Source: DASVCN01 sp040905665 (GTDB lineage: Bacteria > Deinococcota > Deinococci > Deinococcales > Trueperaceae). Taken from it: DNA of 23,494 nt. Position 1 is the first letter of the stretch; every line of letters starts with the position of its first letter. Below, one piece after another: positions 7,803 through 14,810 of the stretch. The stretch is from NCBI GenBank assembly GCA_040905665.1, contig JBBDRD010000032.1, positions 1 to 23,494 on the forward strand. Direction: 5' to 3'. The position numbers and the translations under genes were made by a program. Under the pieces are notes generated by a model that did no database searches, was not told where the DNA came from, and saw nothing but the letters and a program-made list of their open reading frames with translations.

Positions 7803-8573
7803 ATGAGCGAGTACGGCGTTGAGGGCCGGCTACGTGTGACCATTTGGAACGAATTCCTTCATGAGCGGGAGAACGAGGTAGTCCGCTCGATCTATCCGGA
7901 CGGCATGCATGCGGTGCTCGGCAAGGCGGTCGAGGAGCAGTTGGGCGCCAGAGTAAACACGGCAACGCTGGAAGAGCCCGAGCACGGGCTAACCGACGAC
8001 CGGCTCGACGAAACAGATGTGCTGGTGTGGTGGGGCCACAAGGCGCATGACCGCGTCGACGGTGAGGTCGTGAAGCGGGTTCATCGCCAGGTGCTTTCGG
8101 GCATGGGTCTCATTGTGCTCCACTCGGGCCACTTCTCGAAGATCTTCAAGCGCGTCCTGGGCACCAACTGCTCCCTCAAGTGGCGTGAGGCCGACGAGAA
8201 GGAGCGGCTCTGGAGCCTGGAGCCCTCCCACCCGATCCTCGAAGGGGTGCCGGAGCAGTTCGAGCTCGAGCAGGAGGAGATGTACGGTGAGCGGTTCGAC
8301 GTGCCGCTACCCGACGAGTTGCTGACGATCTCCTGGTTCCAGGGGGGCGAGGTCTTCCGCAGTTTATGTACCTGGCGCCGGGGTCATGGCCGGGTCGTTT
8401 ACTTCCGACCGGGCCACGAGACCTTCCCTACCTTCCACAACCCTCACGTGCAGCGGATCATCGCCAACGCCTGTGGCTGGGCGCGCAGGCGGGTGCGGAT
8501 AGACAGCGAGGGGGCGCCGAACACCAAGGCGCTGGAGCCGGTGCCGAACCCCGGCAAGGAACATATCCTCTAA
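7803..8573 (+). CDS. ThuA-like protein (trehalose-utilization family)
   Basis: This 256-residue protein belongs to the ThuA family, which has a class I glutamine-amidotransferase-like fold. Supporting stretches are VTIWNEFLHE, DVLVWWGHKAHDRV, GLIVLHSGHFSKIFKRVLG and HPILEGV. ThuA proteins are linked to trehalose or related disaccharide catabolism in rhizobia, but their reaction is poorly defined, and no sugar genes surround this copy. The start has GAGAGGA about 4 nt upstream and lies 25 nt after ilvD, so it may be co-transcribed. It ends convergent with ispE, about 40 nt apart, with no clear terminator between. The family call is good; the function is open. Confidence 0.87.
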   Translation: MSEYGVEGRLRVTIWNEFLHERENEVVRSIYPDGMHAVLGKAVEEQLGARVNTATLEEPEHGLTDDRLDETDVLVWWGHKAHDRVDGEVVKRVHRQVLSGMGLIVLHSGHFSKIFKRVLGTNCSLKWREADEKERLWSLEPSHPILEGVPEQFELEQEEMYGERFDVPLPDELLTISWFQGGEVFRSLCTWRRGHGRVVYFRPGHETFPTFHNPHVQRIIANACGWARRRVRIDSEGAPNTKALEPVPNPGKEHIL

Positions 8574-8614
8574 ACGACCCTGCCCCACGCTGCTACACCG
8601 TAGCCACACAGCTG

Positions 8615-9502
8615 CTAGACAGCCGCTCCGCCCCACGAAATCCACCAATGAGGATAACGGCGCCGTAACAGGTCCACGGCTTCCTCGGCCTGCTCATCGC
8701 TTTGGGCCAGCCCAAAGCAGGTCGGTCCCGAACCGCTCATCAGCACGCCGCGCAAGCCTGCGGAACGCAATGCAGCCAGCGCCTCCACCACCACCGGGTA
8801 ACCCTCCTCTACCCCTGGCTGTAACGAGTTTTTGAAAACCGGCTCCTCGATTCCGGCAAGTTGTCGTAGAAGCGCCTTCCGCTCGAGCGGAGGGTCGAAG
8901 CGACGAAGCCGCCTATAGGCGTCCGCCGCGCTCACCGTCACCCCCGGGTTGAGCAACACGACCCGGAGCCTGGGCAGTTCTGCCGGCTCTAGAAGTTCGC
9001 CGCGGCCCCCGGCCCAAGCCGCGGCACGCTCGCTCAGGAAGAACGGCACATCGGAACCGAGCTCGTGGGCAAGCCGGTACAGGTCCAGGGAACTCGGATA
9101 GAGGCGTGCGAGTCCCAGGAGCACACTGGCGGCGTCGGAGGAACCGCCACCCAATCCGGCGGCCACCGGAATTCGCTTGAGCAGCCGCACGTCCACTCCT
9201 TCGTTTACTCCAGTCGCCCGGAAGTAGGCCGCCGCGGCACGAAGCGCCAGATTCTCGGAGTTCATTAGCAGGCCGTGCAAGCGCACTTCGGCTTCGCCGG
9301 CCTCGTCGCGGAGCAGTTCACCACTCACGGTAGGGGCGGGCTCCAGCCACACCTCGTCGTGCAATTCGAGGCGGGCGAAGAGCGTCTCGATCTGATGGAA
9401 GCCGTCGGGCCGGGAACCCAGCACTGCGAGCCCGAGGTTCAGCTTGGCGGGGGCGCGTAGGTGGATCGTGTTCAGCGACGAGTCCCCCGAGTTACTCGTC
9501 AT
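8615..9502 (-). CDS. ispE: 4-diphosphocytidyl-2-C-methyl-D-erythritol kinase
   Basis: IspE phosphorylates CDP-methylerythritol in the MEP pathway to isoprenoid precursors. It is a GHMP-family kinase of 295 residues. The ATP-binding glycine loop is PVAAGLGGGSSDAASVLLGL. The N-terminal substrate segment reads APAKLNLGLAVLGSRPDGFH, and the C-terminal GHMP motif is LMSGSGPTCFGL. I chose the ATG at 9502, with GGAG 8 nt upstream and residues that match the family start. The frame runs on upstream only because it shadows ispD. It overlaps the ispD stop by 11 nt, so the two are coupled. Confidence 0.95.
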   Translation of the reverse strand: MTSNSGDSSLNTIHLRAPAKLNLGLAVLGSRPDGFHQIETLFARLELHDEVWLEPAPTVSGELLRDEAGEAEVRLHGLLMNSENLALRAAAAYFRATGVNEGVDVRLLKRIPVAAGLGGGSSDAASVLLGLARLYPSSLDLYRLAHELGSDVPFFLSERAAAWAGGRGELLEPAELPRLRVVLLNPGVTVSAADAYRRLRRFDPPLERKALLRQLAGIEEPVFKNSLQPGVEEGYPVVVEALAALRSAGLRGVLMSGSGPTCFGLAQSDEQAEEAVDLLRRRYPHWWISWGGAAV

Positions 9503-10166
9503 CCCAGCTCCGTGCCAGCGACTCGGCGAACGCCAGATCCTCGGGCGTGGTGAGTTTGAACAGCCAGGGTGAGCCGGCGACGAGCTCGACCTGAGCGCCA
9601 ATGGCGCGCACCAGCCCCGCGTCGTCGGTAGCCACTCGTCCACTGTCGAGCGCGGCGCGGTGCGCTTCCAACAGGAGTTCACGACGAAATCCCTGCGGCG
9701 TCTGCACCGAACGGAGCTCGTCTCGAGCCACATTCGCCCCGCTCGTCGCCTCGATCAGCGTGTCCGCGACCGGTCGTGCGGCGCTGGCCGCACCTAGAGC
9801 GCGAGCGGCCGCCAGGACCCGATCGCCAACTGCCCGTTCGAGGAACGGCCGGGCGACGTCATGAACGAGCACCAGATGAGCGCTGGTTGCTTGCAGAAGG
9901 AGGAACACCGTCTCCTGCCGGGTCGCGCCACCGGCAACGAACCGTGCGCCGGGCAGCAGCTGTTGGCCGCGTTCGAGTTCGGCTTTGGGCACCGCCACAA
10001 TGACCTCGTCAACGACCTCCGTAAGCGCCGTCACCGACCGTTCCAGGAGCGTTGCGCCGGCTAGCCTGAGGAATGCCTTTGGACCGCGACCCAGTCGCTC
10101 ACCTGCACCGGCAGCGGCAAGCAGCCCTGCCGTTCCCGCCTGGCTTTCCGAGGAAGAACCCTTCAC
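9492..10166 (-). CDS. ispD: 2-C-methyl-D-erythritol 4-phosphate cytidylyltransferase
   Basis: IspD makes CDP-methylerythritol from MEP and CTP, the step directly before IspE. With the GTG start at 10166 it has 224 residues. The nucleotide-binding loop is LLAAAGAGERLGRGPKAFL, and a second signature is VLVHDVARPF. The C-terminal SPWLFKLTTPEDLAFAE stretch matches the family. The frame continues to an ATG at 10247, but that start would add 27 residues lying in the divergent promoter region and tandem repeats. The GTG at 10166 has no Shine-Dalgarno; it has a TATCTT box 6 nt upstream, suggesting leaderless transcription. Confidence 0.93.
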   Translation of the reverse strand: MKGSSSESQAGTAGLLAAAGAGERLGRGPKAFLRLAGATLLERSVTALTEVVDEVIVAVPKAELERGQQLLPGARFVAGGATRQETVFLLLQATSAHLVLVHDVARPFLERAVGDRVLAAARALGAASAARPVADTLIEATSGANVARDELRSVQTPQGFRRELLLEAHRAALDSGRVATDDAGLVRAIGAQVELVAGSPWLFKLTTPEDLAFAESLARSWDDE

Positions 10167-10172
10167 CAGGTC

Positions 10173-10178
10173 AAGATA
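10173..10178 (-). promoter_or_regulatory. Possible leaderless -10 box of ispD
   Basis: On the minus strand TATCTT ends 6 nt before the GTG start at 10166, the TANNNT-N6-7-RTG layout typical of leaderless Deinococcota genes. There is no good -35 box, and this is the weakest of the seven such boxes listed here. Confidence 0.45.
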
Positions 10179-10228
10179 ACCCGCGCCCAAACCCCGCTCC
10201 AGTTTGGCGTCCTGCTGCGACGGCCCGA

Positions 10229-10267
10229 CCGCATCCTTCAACCGCATCCTTCAACCGTATACTTCAA
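10229..10267. repeat. Three tandem 13-bp repeats in a divergent promoter region
   Basis: Copy 1 (10229-10241) and copy 2 (10242-10254) are identical: CCGCATCCTTCAA. Copy 3 (10255-10267) is CCGTATACTTCAA, differing at two positions. Those two changes turn GCATCC into GTATAC, so copy 3 carries the TATACT -10 box of the DUF309 gene. The array lies between the divergent ispD and DUF309 starts. Confidence 0.9.
10258..10263 (+). promoter_or_regulatory. Leaderless -10 box of the DUF309 gene
   Basis: TATACT ends 6 nt before the GTG at 10270. There is no Shine-Dalgarno upstream of that start, so the transcript probably begins at or near the start codon. The box sits in the third copy of a 13-bp tandem repeat. 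Confidence 0.7.
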
Positions 10268-10269
10268 GC

Positions 10270-10632
10270 GTGGTGGAGAAGATGCGGCGCGAGGCTTGGC
10301 GAAAGGGCGTGTACCTTTTCAACGAGGGCGATTATTGGGAGTGCCATGAAGTTCTCGAGCCCGCCTGGCTGGAAGCGACGGGAACAGAAAAGCATTTCCT
10401 CGGTGGCATGATTCTCCTGGCAGCTGCGCTGCACAAGGCTCGTCATATGGACAGCCCGCGGGGCGGTCGTCGCAACTTCGCCAAGTCGTTGGCAAAACTC
10501 GCCCTGGTCGATGACGGCTACAACGGAGTCGATGTTCGTGAGCTGGAGGCGATAGTCCACGACGCCTTGCGGCGGCCCGACTCGCGTCCTCAGATCCCCC
10601 ATTTGCAAGAAGAAGCCAGAGGTTCCGGATGA
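10270..10632 (+). CDS. DUF309 family protein
   Basis: This is a helical protein of about 120 residues. The family signature LFNEGDYWECHEVLEPAWL lies near residue 15-33, followed by the second helix pair FLGGMILLAAALHKARHM. DUF309 proteins are small, widespread and of unknown function; the conserved His-Glu pair in the signature hints at metal or ligand binding. The frame extends upstream to 10204, but that part runs through the tandem repeats. I chose the GTG at 10270 because a TATACT box sits 6 nt before it. The GTG at 10273 or the ATG at 10282 are alternatives. The stop overlaps the next gene by 4 nt (ATGA). Confidence 0.87.
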   Translation: MVEKMRREAWRKGVYLFNEGDYWECHEVLEPAWLEATGTEKHFLGGMILLAAALHKARHMDSPRGGRRNFAKSLAKLALVDDGYNGVDVRELEAIVHDALRRPDSRPQIPHLQEEARGSG

Positions 10633-10892
10633 GCGACGAAAGTTCCCCAAACGACGGCCTCGCGCACGATCACCGGCGCGCCCGTCGTCCGTTGAGTTCC
10701 GGTGCTTTGGCACGCACCCGCCACCGCTATATCGGCGGCGTCGCGGGTGGTGTGGCGGAGTTCGTCGACGCGGCTCCCGCCGTCGTTAGGACCCTCTGGG
10801 TCGTCTCCTTGCCACTTTCGGGTGGCCTGACAGGACTCGCTTACATCATCTTGTGGGCGCTCCTGCCGTCGAACAAGGTCGGGGCCGGCTAG
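10629..10892 (+). CDS. PspC domain protein
   Basis: This small membrane protein has 87 residues. It begins with a charged, His- and Arg-rich segment (1-30). A PspC domain follows at about 31-84: RYIGGVAGGVAEFV, then VVRTLWVVSLPL and the membrane segment GLTGLAYIILWALLP. PspC domains occur in phage-shock and envelope-stress proteins; none of the other psp genes is seen here. Translation is coupled to the DUF309 gene through an ATGA overlap. It meets the E3-binding-domain gene tail to tail with overlapping stop codons (10889-10892) and no terminator hairpin between. Confidence 0.87.
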   Translation: MSDESSPNDGLAHDHRRARRPLSSGALARTRHRYIGGVAGGVAEFVDAAPAVVRTLWVVSLPLSGGLTGLAYIILWALLPSNKVGAG

Positions 10893-12520
10893 AGCACCAG
10901 CCTCACGGGTGCAGCCAACAATTCGACGACGCGCCCCAGAAATCGTGAGCCGGCGTCGGGAGCGATCGGTCCGCTAAGGGTAAGGGTCCCGTGGAAGCTA
11001 CCCTCGCGCTGTGCCAGCACCCGACCGAGTGTGAGCACGGGAAGTCCCAGGTCGAGGACCGCCTCGTCTATGCCCAGCGCCGACAGGTCGGCCACAACCA
11101 GAGCCGGTTCGACTGATGAATCTCCGCCATCGGGCGCGCACCTGTCCATCAGCTCACGGAATTCGAGCGTGGACGCGCCTGTAATTACCGACACGTCCAC
11201 GCCGTCGTCGGTGAGAGAGGCCAAGCCAACTTCGGCGTCATCCGAAGTCAGCGGCCAGGGCCGGCCGGCACGAGCGGCGGCCCTCACCAGAAATCCGGCC
11301 GGTGAGATCGATTCCTGTAACCCGAGTTCCGCAGCGACAGCCGCTCTAGCCTCGACGAGCGCAGTCAGGTCCACGTCACGACGAAGCACGATGCCTGAGC
11401 CAAAGACCCCGCGAGCGCTCGTCGGCCGAGACGCGGGCGATTCCATTGTGGCGATTGCCGGCTGCTCGGCTGGATCGATCACCTGCTTCTCGGCCGGGAT
11501 GACCGCCGGCATTTCGGCGGAGATCGCCTGCTCGCTGTACGTAGCGGGCAGCACGCGAAATTCCTCTTCCTCGATCGTGACACCGTCGGGCAGAGTGTCG
11601 CCTAACTCGTCGAGATTCCCTTCCCAGGGCGTGTGTTCCGCATCGACAGCGGGCGTGTAAGCCTCGGCCTCGGCCGCGAATGAAAACTCCGTTGCGTTTG
11701 TGGAGCCCCCTTCAACTCCGCTCATGCCAGATCGGTCGGAGTCCCCGGCCGCCGATTGTTCGTCCCCACGAAGGGAGAAGAAATCGTCGCCTTCGGAGTC
11801 CGAAGTGAAGCCGGCGCCGAAATCGGAGCCGAAATCGGGGTCTCGACCGGTGTAACCGCCGGCGCCGAAGCTGGGCGAGTCGGCCCACGAGTCGCTCTGC
11901 TCCGATTCCGACCTCGATGCGGGTTCCTGAGCCGAAACGTCGGAGTCGTTGGAATCATCGGAGTCGTCGAACACGAAAATGTCTTCATCGATCGCCGGCT
12001 CCCCTGCGCTCGCCGCCAGAGGGTTGTCAACCGCTCTCTCATCCGCATCGACAGCGGCACCCTCGTCTGACTCGTCGAGCGGCTCATCGAAACCGAATTC
12101 GAGGTCGCTCAGCTGACTATCCGCTTGGCCGCTGCGAGTTGACGTCGAGGCGCCTCCCCAATCATCGACCGCCGATTCGACGTCGAGAAGCGTATTGTCG
12201 CCCGCCTCCCAACTGTTCTCCAGATCGTTACGAAGGATGCTATCGGGGGCCGAAGACTCGCTAACTGTGGCCTCCGCCGTCCAACTCGCCGGCGGACTGC
12301 TTATCCCTGGCGCCCTGTCGGGCCAGTCCTCCATGCCGTCGGGCAGCGGTTCCGGTGTGGGATCGGCGTCCTCCTCCCCCGACATTACTCGCGCCAGGAA
12401 ATCGAGCACATCACGCTCTACGACTCTGCCTTCGTCGCCGGTACCACGCAGAACGCGCCAATCCACGTTGTTCTCTTCGGCCAACCGCTTCGCCAGCGGA
12501 GAGATATCGACCTCAGCCAC
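10889..12520 (-). CDS. E3-binding-domain protein with acidic linker and degenerate E2 acyltransferase-like domain
   Basis: The protein has 543 residues from a GTG start with a strong GGAGGAG about 5 nt upstream. Residues 4-45 form a peripheral-subunit (E3)-binding domain: ISPLAKRLAEENNVDWRVLRG, GDEGRVVERDVLDFLA. Residues ~47-370 are low-complexity, rich in Asp, Glu and Ser, and probably disordered. Residues ~372-543 follow the order of the 2-oxoacid dehydrogenase E2 catalytic domain: DVDLTALVEAR, SISPAGFLVRAAARA, ALVVADLSALGIDEAV, LTLGRVLAQ and the end RFLGRVVELLAAPVRLVL. The active-site segment, DHRxxDG in true E2s, reads GPIAPDAG: the catalytic His is gone. There is no lipoyl domain and no E1 or E3 gene nearby. 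I infer a non-catalytic binding or scaffold protein. It lies downstream of the PASTA gene on the same strand. Confidence 0.8.
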   Translation of the reverse strand: MAEVDISPLAKRLAEENNVDWRVLRGTGDEGRVVERDVLDFLARVMSGEEDADPTPEPLPDGMEDWPDRAPGISSPPASWTAEATVSESSAPDSILRNDLENSWEAGDNTLLDVESAVDDWGGASTSTRSGQADSQLSDLEFGFDEPLDESDEGAAVDADERAVDNPLAASAGEPAIDEDIFVFDDSDDSNDSDVSAQEPASRSESEQSDSWADSPSFGAGGYTGRDPDFGSDFGAGFTSDSEGDDFFSLRGDEQSAAGDSDRSGMSGVEGGSTNATEFSFAAEAEAYTPAVDAEHTPWEGNLDELGDTLPDGVTIEEEEFRVLPATYSEQAISAEMPAVIPAEKQVIDPAEQPAIATMESPASRPTSARGVFGSGIVLRRDVDLTALVEARAAVAAELGLQESISPAGFLVRAAARAGRPWPLTSDDAEVGLASLTDDGVDVSVITGASTLEFRELMDRCAPDGGDSSVEPALVVADLSALGIDEAVLDLGLPVLTLGRVLAQREGSFHGTLTLSGPIAPDAGSRFLGRVVELLAAPVRLVL

Positions 12521-12663
12521 CAATCTCCTCCTCGTGTCCGGGCGATTGGTTGCACCCAATGTCGCCACAATCCAACTCCCTATCAGTGTCGCGATGAGGA
12601 CCCGAAAACGCAGCGACAATTCCCACTAGGCATCGCTCGGCCCGCCAAACTCCTCATCAAGAT

Positions 12664-13950
12664 TCAGGGGCGCCAGGCCTGGAAGAATACGCCGTTTATG
12701 TATGTCTGTAGTAGCGCGTCGCCCTCGACCAGAACCACCGCCGAAACCGTCTCTCCGGCCCTCACCCGACGGTCGATTACCGTCCGCTCGCCGGCGTCGT
12801 CCTCCACCAGGAGGCGCAGGTCGTAGTCGCGCTCGAGCAGGGCACGAACCCCCAGGGCGGCCGGATCGAAGGTGACCGATACTCTTCTGCCCATATCCTC
12901 GAGTCCGTCGAGTTCGGCTTCGAGGGTGGTGGGGCCCGATTCCCCCTCGAGCTCACCGTCGTCCTCGTCGATTGCGAGTTCCAACTCGGCCGTTTCCCGG
13001 CGCAGATCGTCGAATGCTCCCGAGGGAGCGTTGAGTGTTAGCGACACCGGCATGCCGCGCAAGGTGTATGCCGACGGGCTCGTTTCGACCACCGTCCCAC
13101 TCGGCAGGTCGGGGTTGTCCACGTAATGTAGCTCGCCCAGCCCGAGCCCTGCAGCGCGCAGCAAACGTTCGGCCAGCTCGGCGTGCTGGCCGATCACTCC
13201 GGGTACAGGCACGACCTCGCCCGCGGACAGATTGTACGAGAGGAGCACCGGGCTACTGGCGCTGATTGCCTCACCGGCAACCGGCGCCTGAGAGGCGACG
13301 CTACCGGGTGCCTCGAAGCTCACACCGGTTGCTATGCTCTCTACGCTTCGCAGTCCCATCTGGACGAGCTGCTCGCGCGCCCTGTCGACGGGCACGCCGA
13401 GGAGATCGGGCATGGTTAGGGCAGGCGTCGCCGGACCCCGGCTCACGACGATGCTCAAGCCTTCACCGGGTGCCACTCGTTCACCCGGTTCCGGCCGTTG
13501 TTCTATTACCCGTCCCGGTGGTTGGCTGCTGTTGGCGTACTCGATGCTTCGTAGCTGAATGTTCACGGCAGCGGAGGTATTGATAGCTTGGTCGGAGAGC
13601 AGGCCCAGCAGCACCGGGGCCCGGGAGGCCTCGGGCGGTCTGTTCACCCCAATCGACACGTTGCGGCCCTCGCGAACGACCGAGCCAGGAGGAGGAGTCT
13701 GATTGGTCACCACCTCGATCGCCATCCCCTGCACATTGTCCGCATAGGAGATCGGTACGAGGTCACTTTGGCGCAAGAGCGCGACCGCCTCGGTGTACTG
13801 CATGCCACGCACGTCGGGAAGTTGAATCTCGTCAACTTGCACGTAACGCAGAACAGCCACGACTACCAGCGTGAAAATGACAGCGAGAAGCGCCATCAAA
13901 ATAACAAGGCGAACATGTAAACGGACCTTCTGCGGTCGGAAGCCTGTCAC
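12664..13950 (-). CDS. Membrane-anchored PASTA-domain protein without a kinase domain
   Basis: The protein has 428 residues. A basic N-terminus leads into one membrane segment (about residues 13-37). Four PASTA repeats follow outside the cell, at about 43-104, 108-172 (divergent), 178-245 and 247-310; clear starts are LPDVRGMQYTEAVALLR, MPDLLGVPVDRAREQL and VPGVIGQHAELAERLL. An acidic linker (~315-352) leads to a C-terminal domain (~354-428) that resembles, from memory, the last domain of some PrkC-type kinases. PASTA repeats bind muropeptides or peptidoglycan in kinases and penicillin-binding proteins, but neither catalytic domain is present. The GTG start follows a TAGACT box by 6 nt with no Shine-Dalgarno. 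Confidence 0.88.
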   Translation of the reverse strand: MTGFRPQKVRLHVRLVILMALLAVIFTLVVVAVLRYVQVDEIQLPDVRGMQYTEAVALLRQSDLVPISYADNVQGMAIEVVTNQTPPPGSVVREGRNVSIGVNRPPEASRAPVLLGLLSDQAINTSAAVNIQLRSIEYANSSQPPGRVIEQRPEPGERVAPGEGLSIVVSRGPATPALTMPDLLGVPVDRAREQLVQMGLRSVESIATGVSFEAPGSVASQAPVAGEAISASSPVLLSYNLSAGEVVPVPGVIGQHAELAERLLRAAGLGLGELHYVDNPDLPSGTVVETSPSAYTLRGMPVSLTLNAPSGAFDDLRRETAELELAIDEDDGELEGESGPTTLEAELDGLEDMGRRVSVTFDPAALGVRALLERDYDLRLLVEDDAGERTVIDRRVRAGETVSAVVLVEGDALLQTYINGVFFQAWRP

Positions 13951-13956
13951 CGATGA

Positions 13957-13962
13957 AGTCTA
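13957..13962 (-). promoter_or_regulatory. Leaderless -10 box of the PASTA gene
   Basis: TAGACT on the minus strand ends 6 nt before the GTG at 13950. No consensus -35 box is visible at 17 nt, and there is no Shine-Dalgarno. This supports leaderless initiation. Confidence 0.65.
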
Positions 13963-14024
13963 GCACGCTCTTCCTCGCCCCAATGAGAGCCTTTCGACGC
14001 GGCGGGAACGGGACTTCGGGTTGG

Positions 14025-14030
14025 TAGAAT
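14025..14030 (+). promoter_or_regulatory. Leaderless -10 box of the gene at 14038
   Basis: TAGAAT ends 7 nt before the ATG at 14038, with no Shine-Dalgarno between. It shares the short divergent region with the PASTA gene promoter; the two boxes are about 60 nt apart on opposite strands. Confidence 0.7.
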
Positions 14031-14037
14031 CGACCTC

Positions 14038-14682
14038 ATGAACTCTCCCGGCCCCACGATGCTTGTCAACTATCATCCAGCATCGACGGAGCCCGAAATT
14101 ATCGATTTGCAAGCCTTGACAGAGTGCGGCTTTCCGGTGGCTCGGATGGTGGTGGTCCCCTCAGCAGTGGAGGAGGAGTTCTACCGGCTGAATAATTTGG
14201 CGGTCCAATTGGAGGCCCACTTTGCGGGCATCGACCCGAGCGATCCTGATGACGAAGACATCGAGGATCTGGCGCCTGGGGCAGAGGTGCTGGTAAACGG
14301 CCGCTACTTACTGGATGAGTTCATCGACCGTTTCTACGAACTCATTTCCTCCCTTCCTGATGACGTGCGGGTTCGGCGACCCGGTGAGAACGGCTCGAGC
14401 GGCAGGGGCGGGCGTGGCAGCCTGCTGTCGGTGAAGCGGGCTTGGAGCTCCGACTGGCTCTTCGAGCCACTCTGGGCCCGACTCTCCTCTGGGGGGCCGT
14501 TGCTTCCCACGCCCAGGGGGCTGCTCCTTCATGCGGCAGCGCTGGATCCTCTGCCGCATGCGCTCGCGAGAGACGCTTCCGCCCTGCTCGGCAAGCCGCT
14601 CAGCCTGTTCGGCGAGCCGGCTACCGGTATCAGCCGGATCATCGAGTTGCCGGCCTCGGGCCGAGTACGGGACCGAGAATGA
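14038..14682 (+). CDS. Unrecognised protein, 214 residues
   Basis: I do not recognise this protein. It looks coding: the start has a well-placed TAGAAT box, the frame is long, and the amino-acid pattern is protein-like. Residues 1-65 alternate hydrophobic and polar segments (MLVNYHP, GFPVARMVVVPSAVEEEFYRL). A strongly acidic stretch (about 66-80, DPSDPDDEDIED) follows, then a helical part (YLLDEFIDRFYELISSLPDDV). A Gly/Ser/Arg-rich linker (~115-128) leads to a Leu- and Pro-rich C-terminal half. There is no signal peptide or clear membrane segment. It is transcribed away from the PASTA gene and followed 128 nt later by an acyltransferase gene. Confidence 0.7.
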   Translation: MNSPGPTMLVNYHPASTEPEIIDLQALTECGFPVARMVVVPSAVEEEFYRLNNLAVQLEAHFAGIDPSDPDDEDIEDLAPGAEVLVNGRYLLDEFIDRFYELISSLPDDVRVRRPGENGSSGRGGRGSLLSVKRAWSSDWLFEPLWARLSSGGPLLPTPRGLLLHAAALDPLPHALARDASALLGKPLSLFGEPATGISRIIELPASGRVRDRE

Positions 14683-14810
14683 AGGCTGGAGGATGGGGTC
14701 CAAGGTGGCGAGGCGCGACAGGTGCAGGCAGTGCAGCCGGCGTACGCGGGTAGCAGGCGTTACCCGTCGCCGACCGTGGACGGGGCTAAGGTAGCTCCAG
14801 GAGGAGCCCC

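Noticed and set aside
10073..10247. Longer ispD start at the ATG at 10247
   Set aside because: The extra residues show no IspD similarity and are encoded in the divergent promoter and tandem-repeat region.
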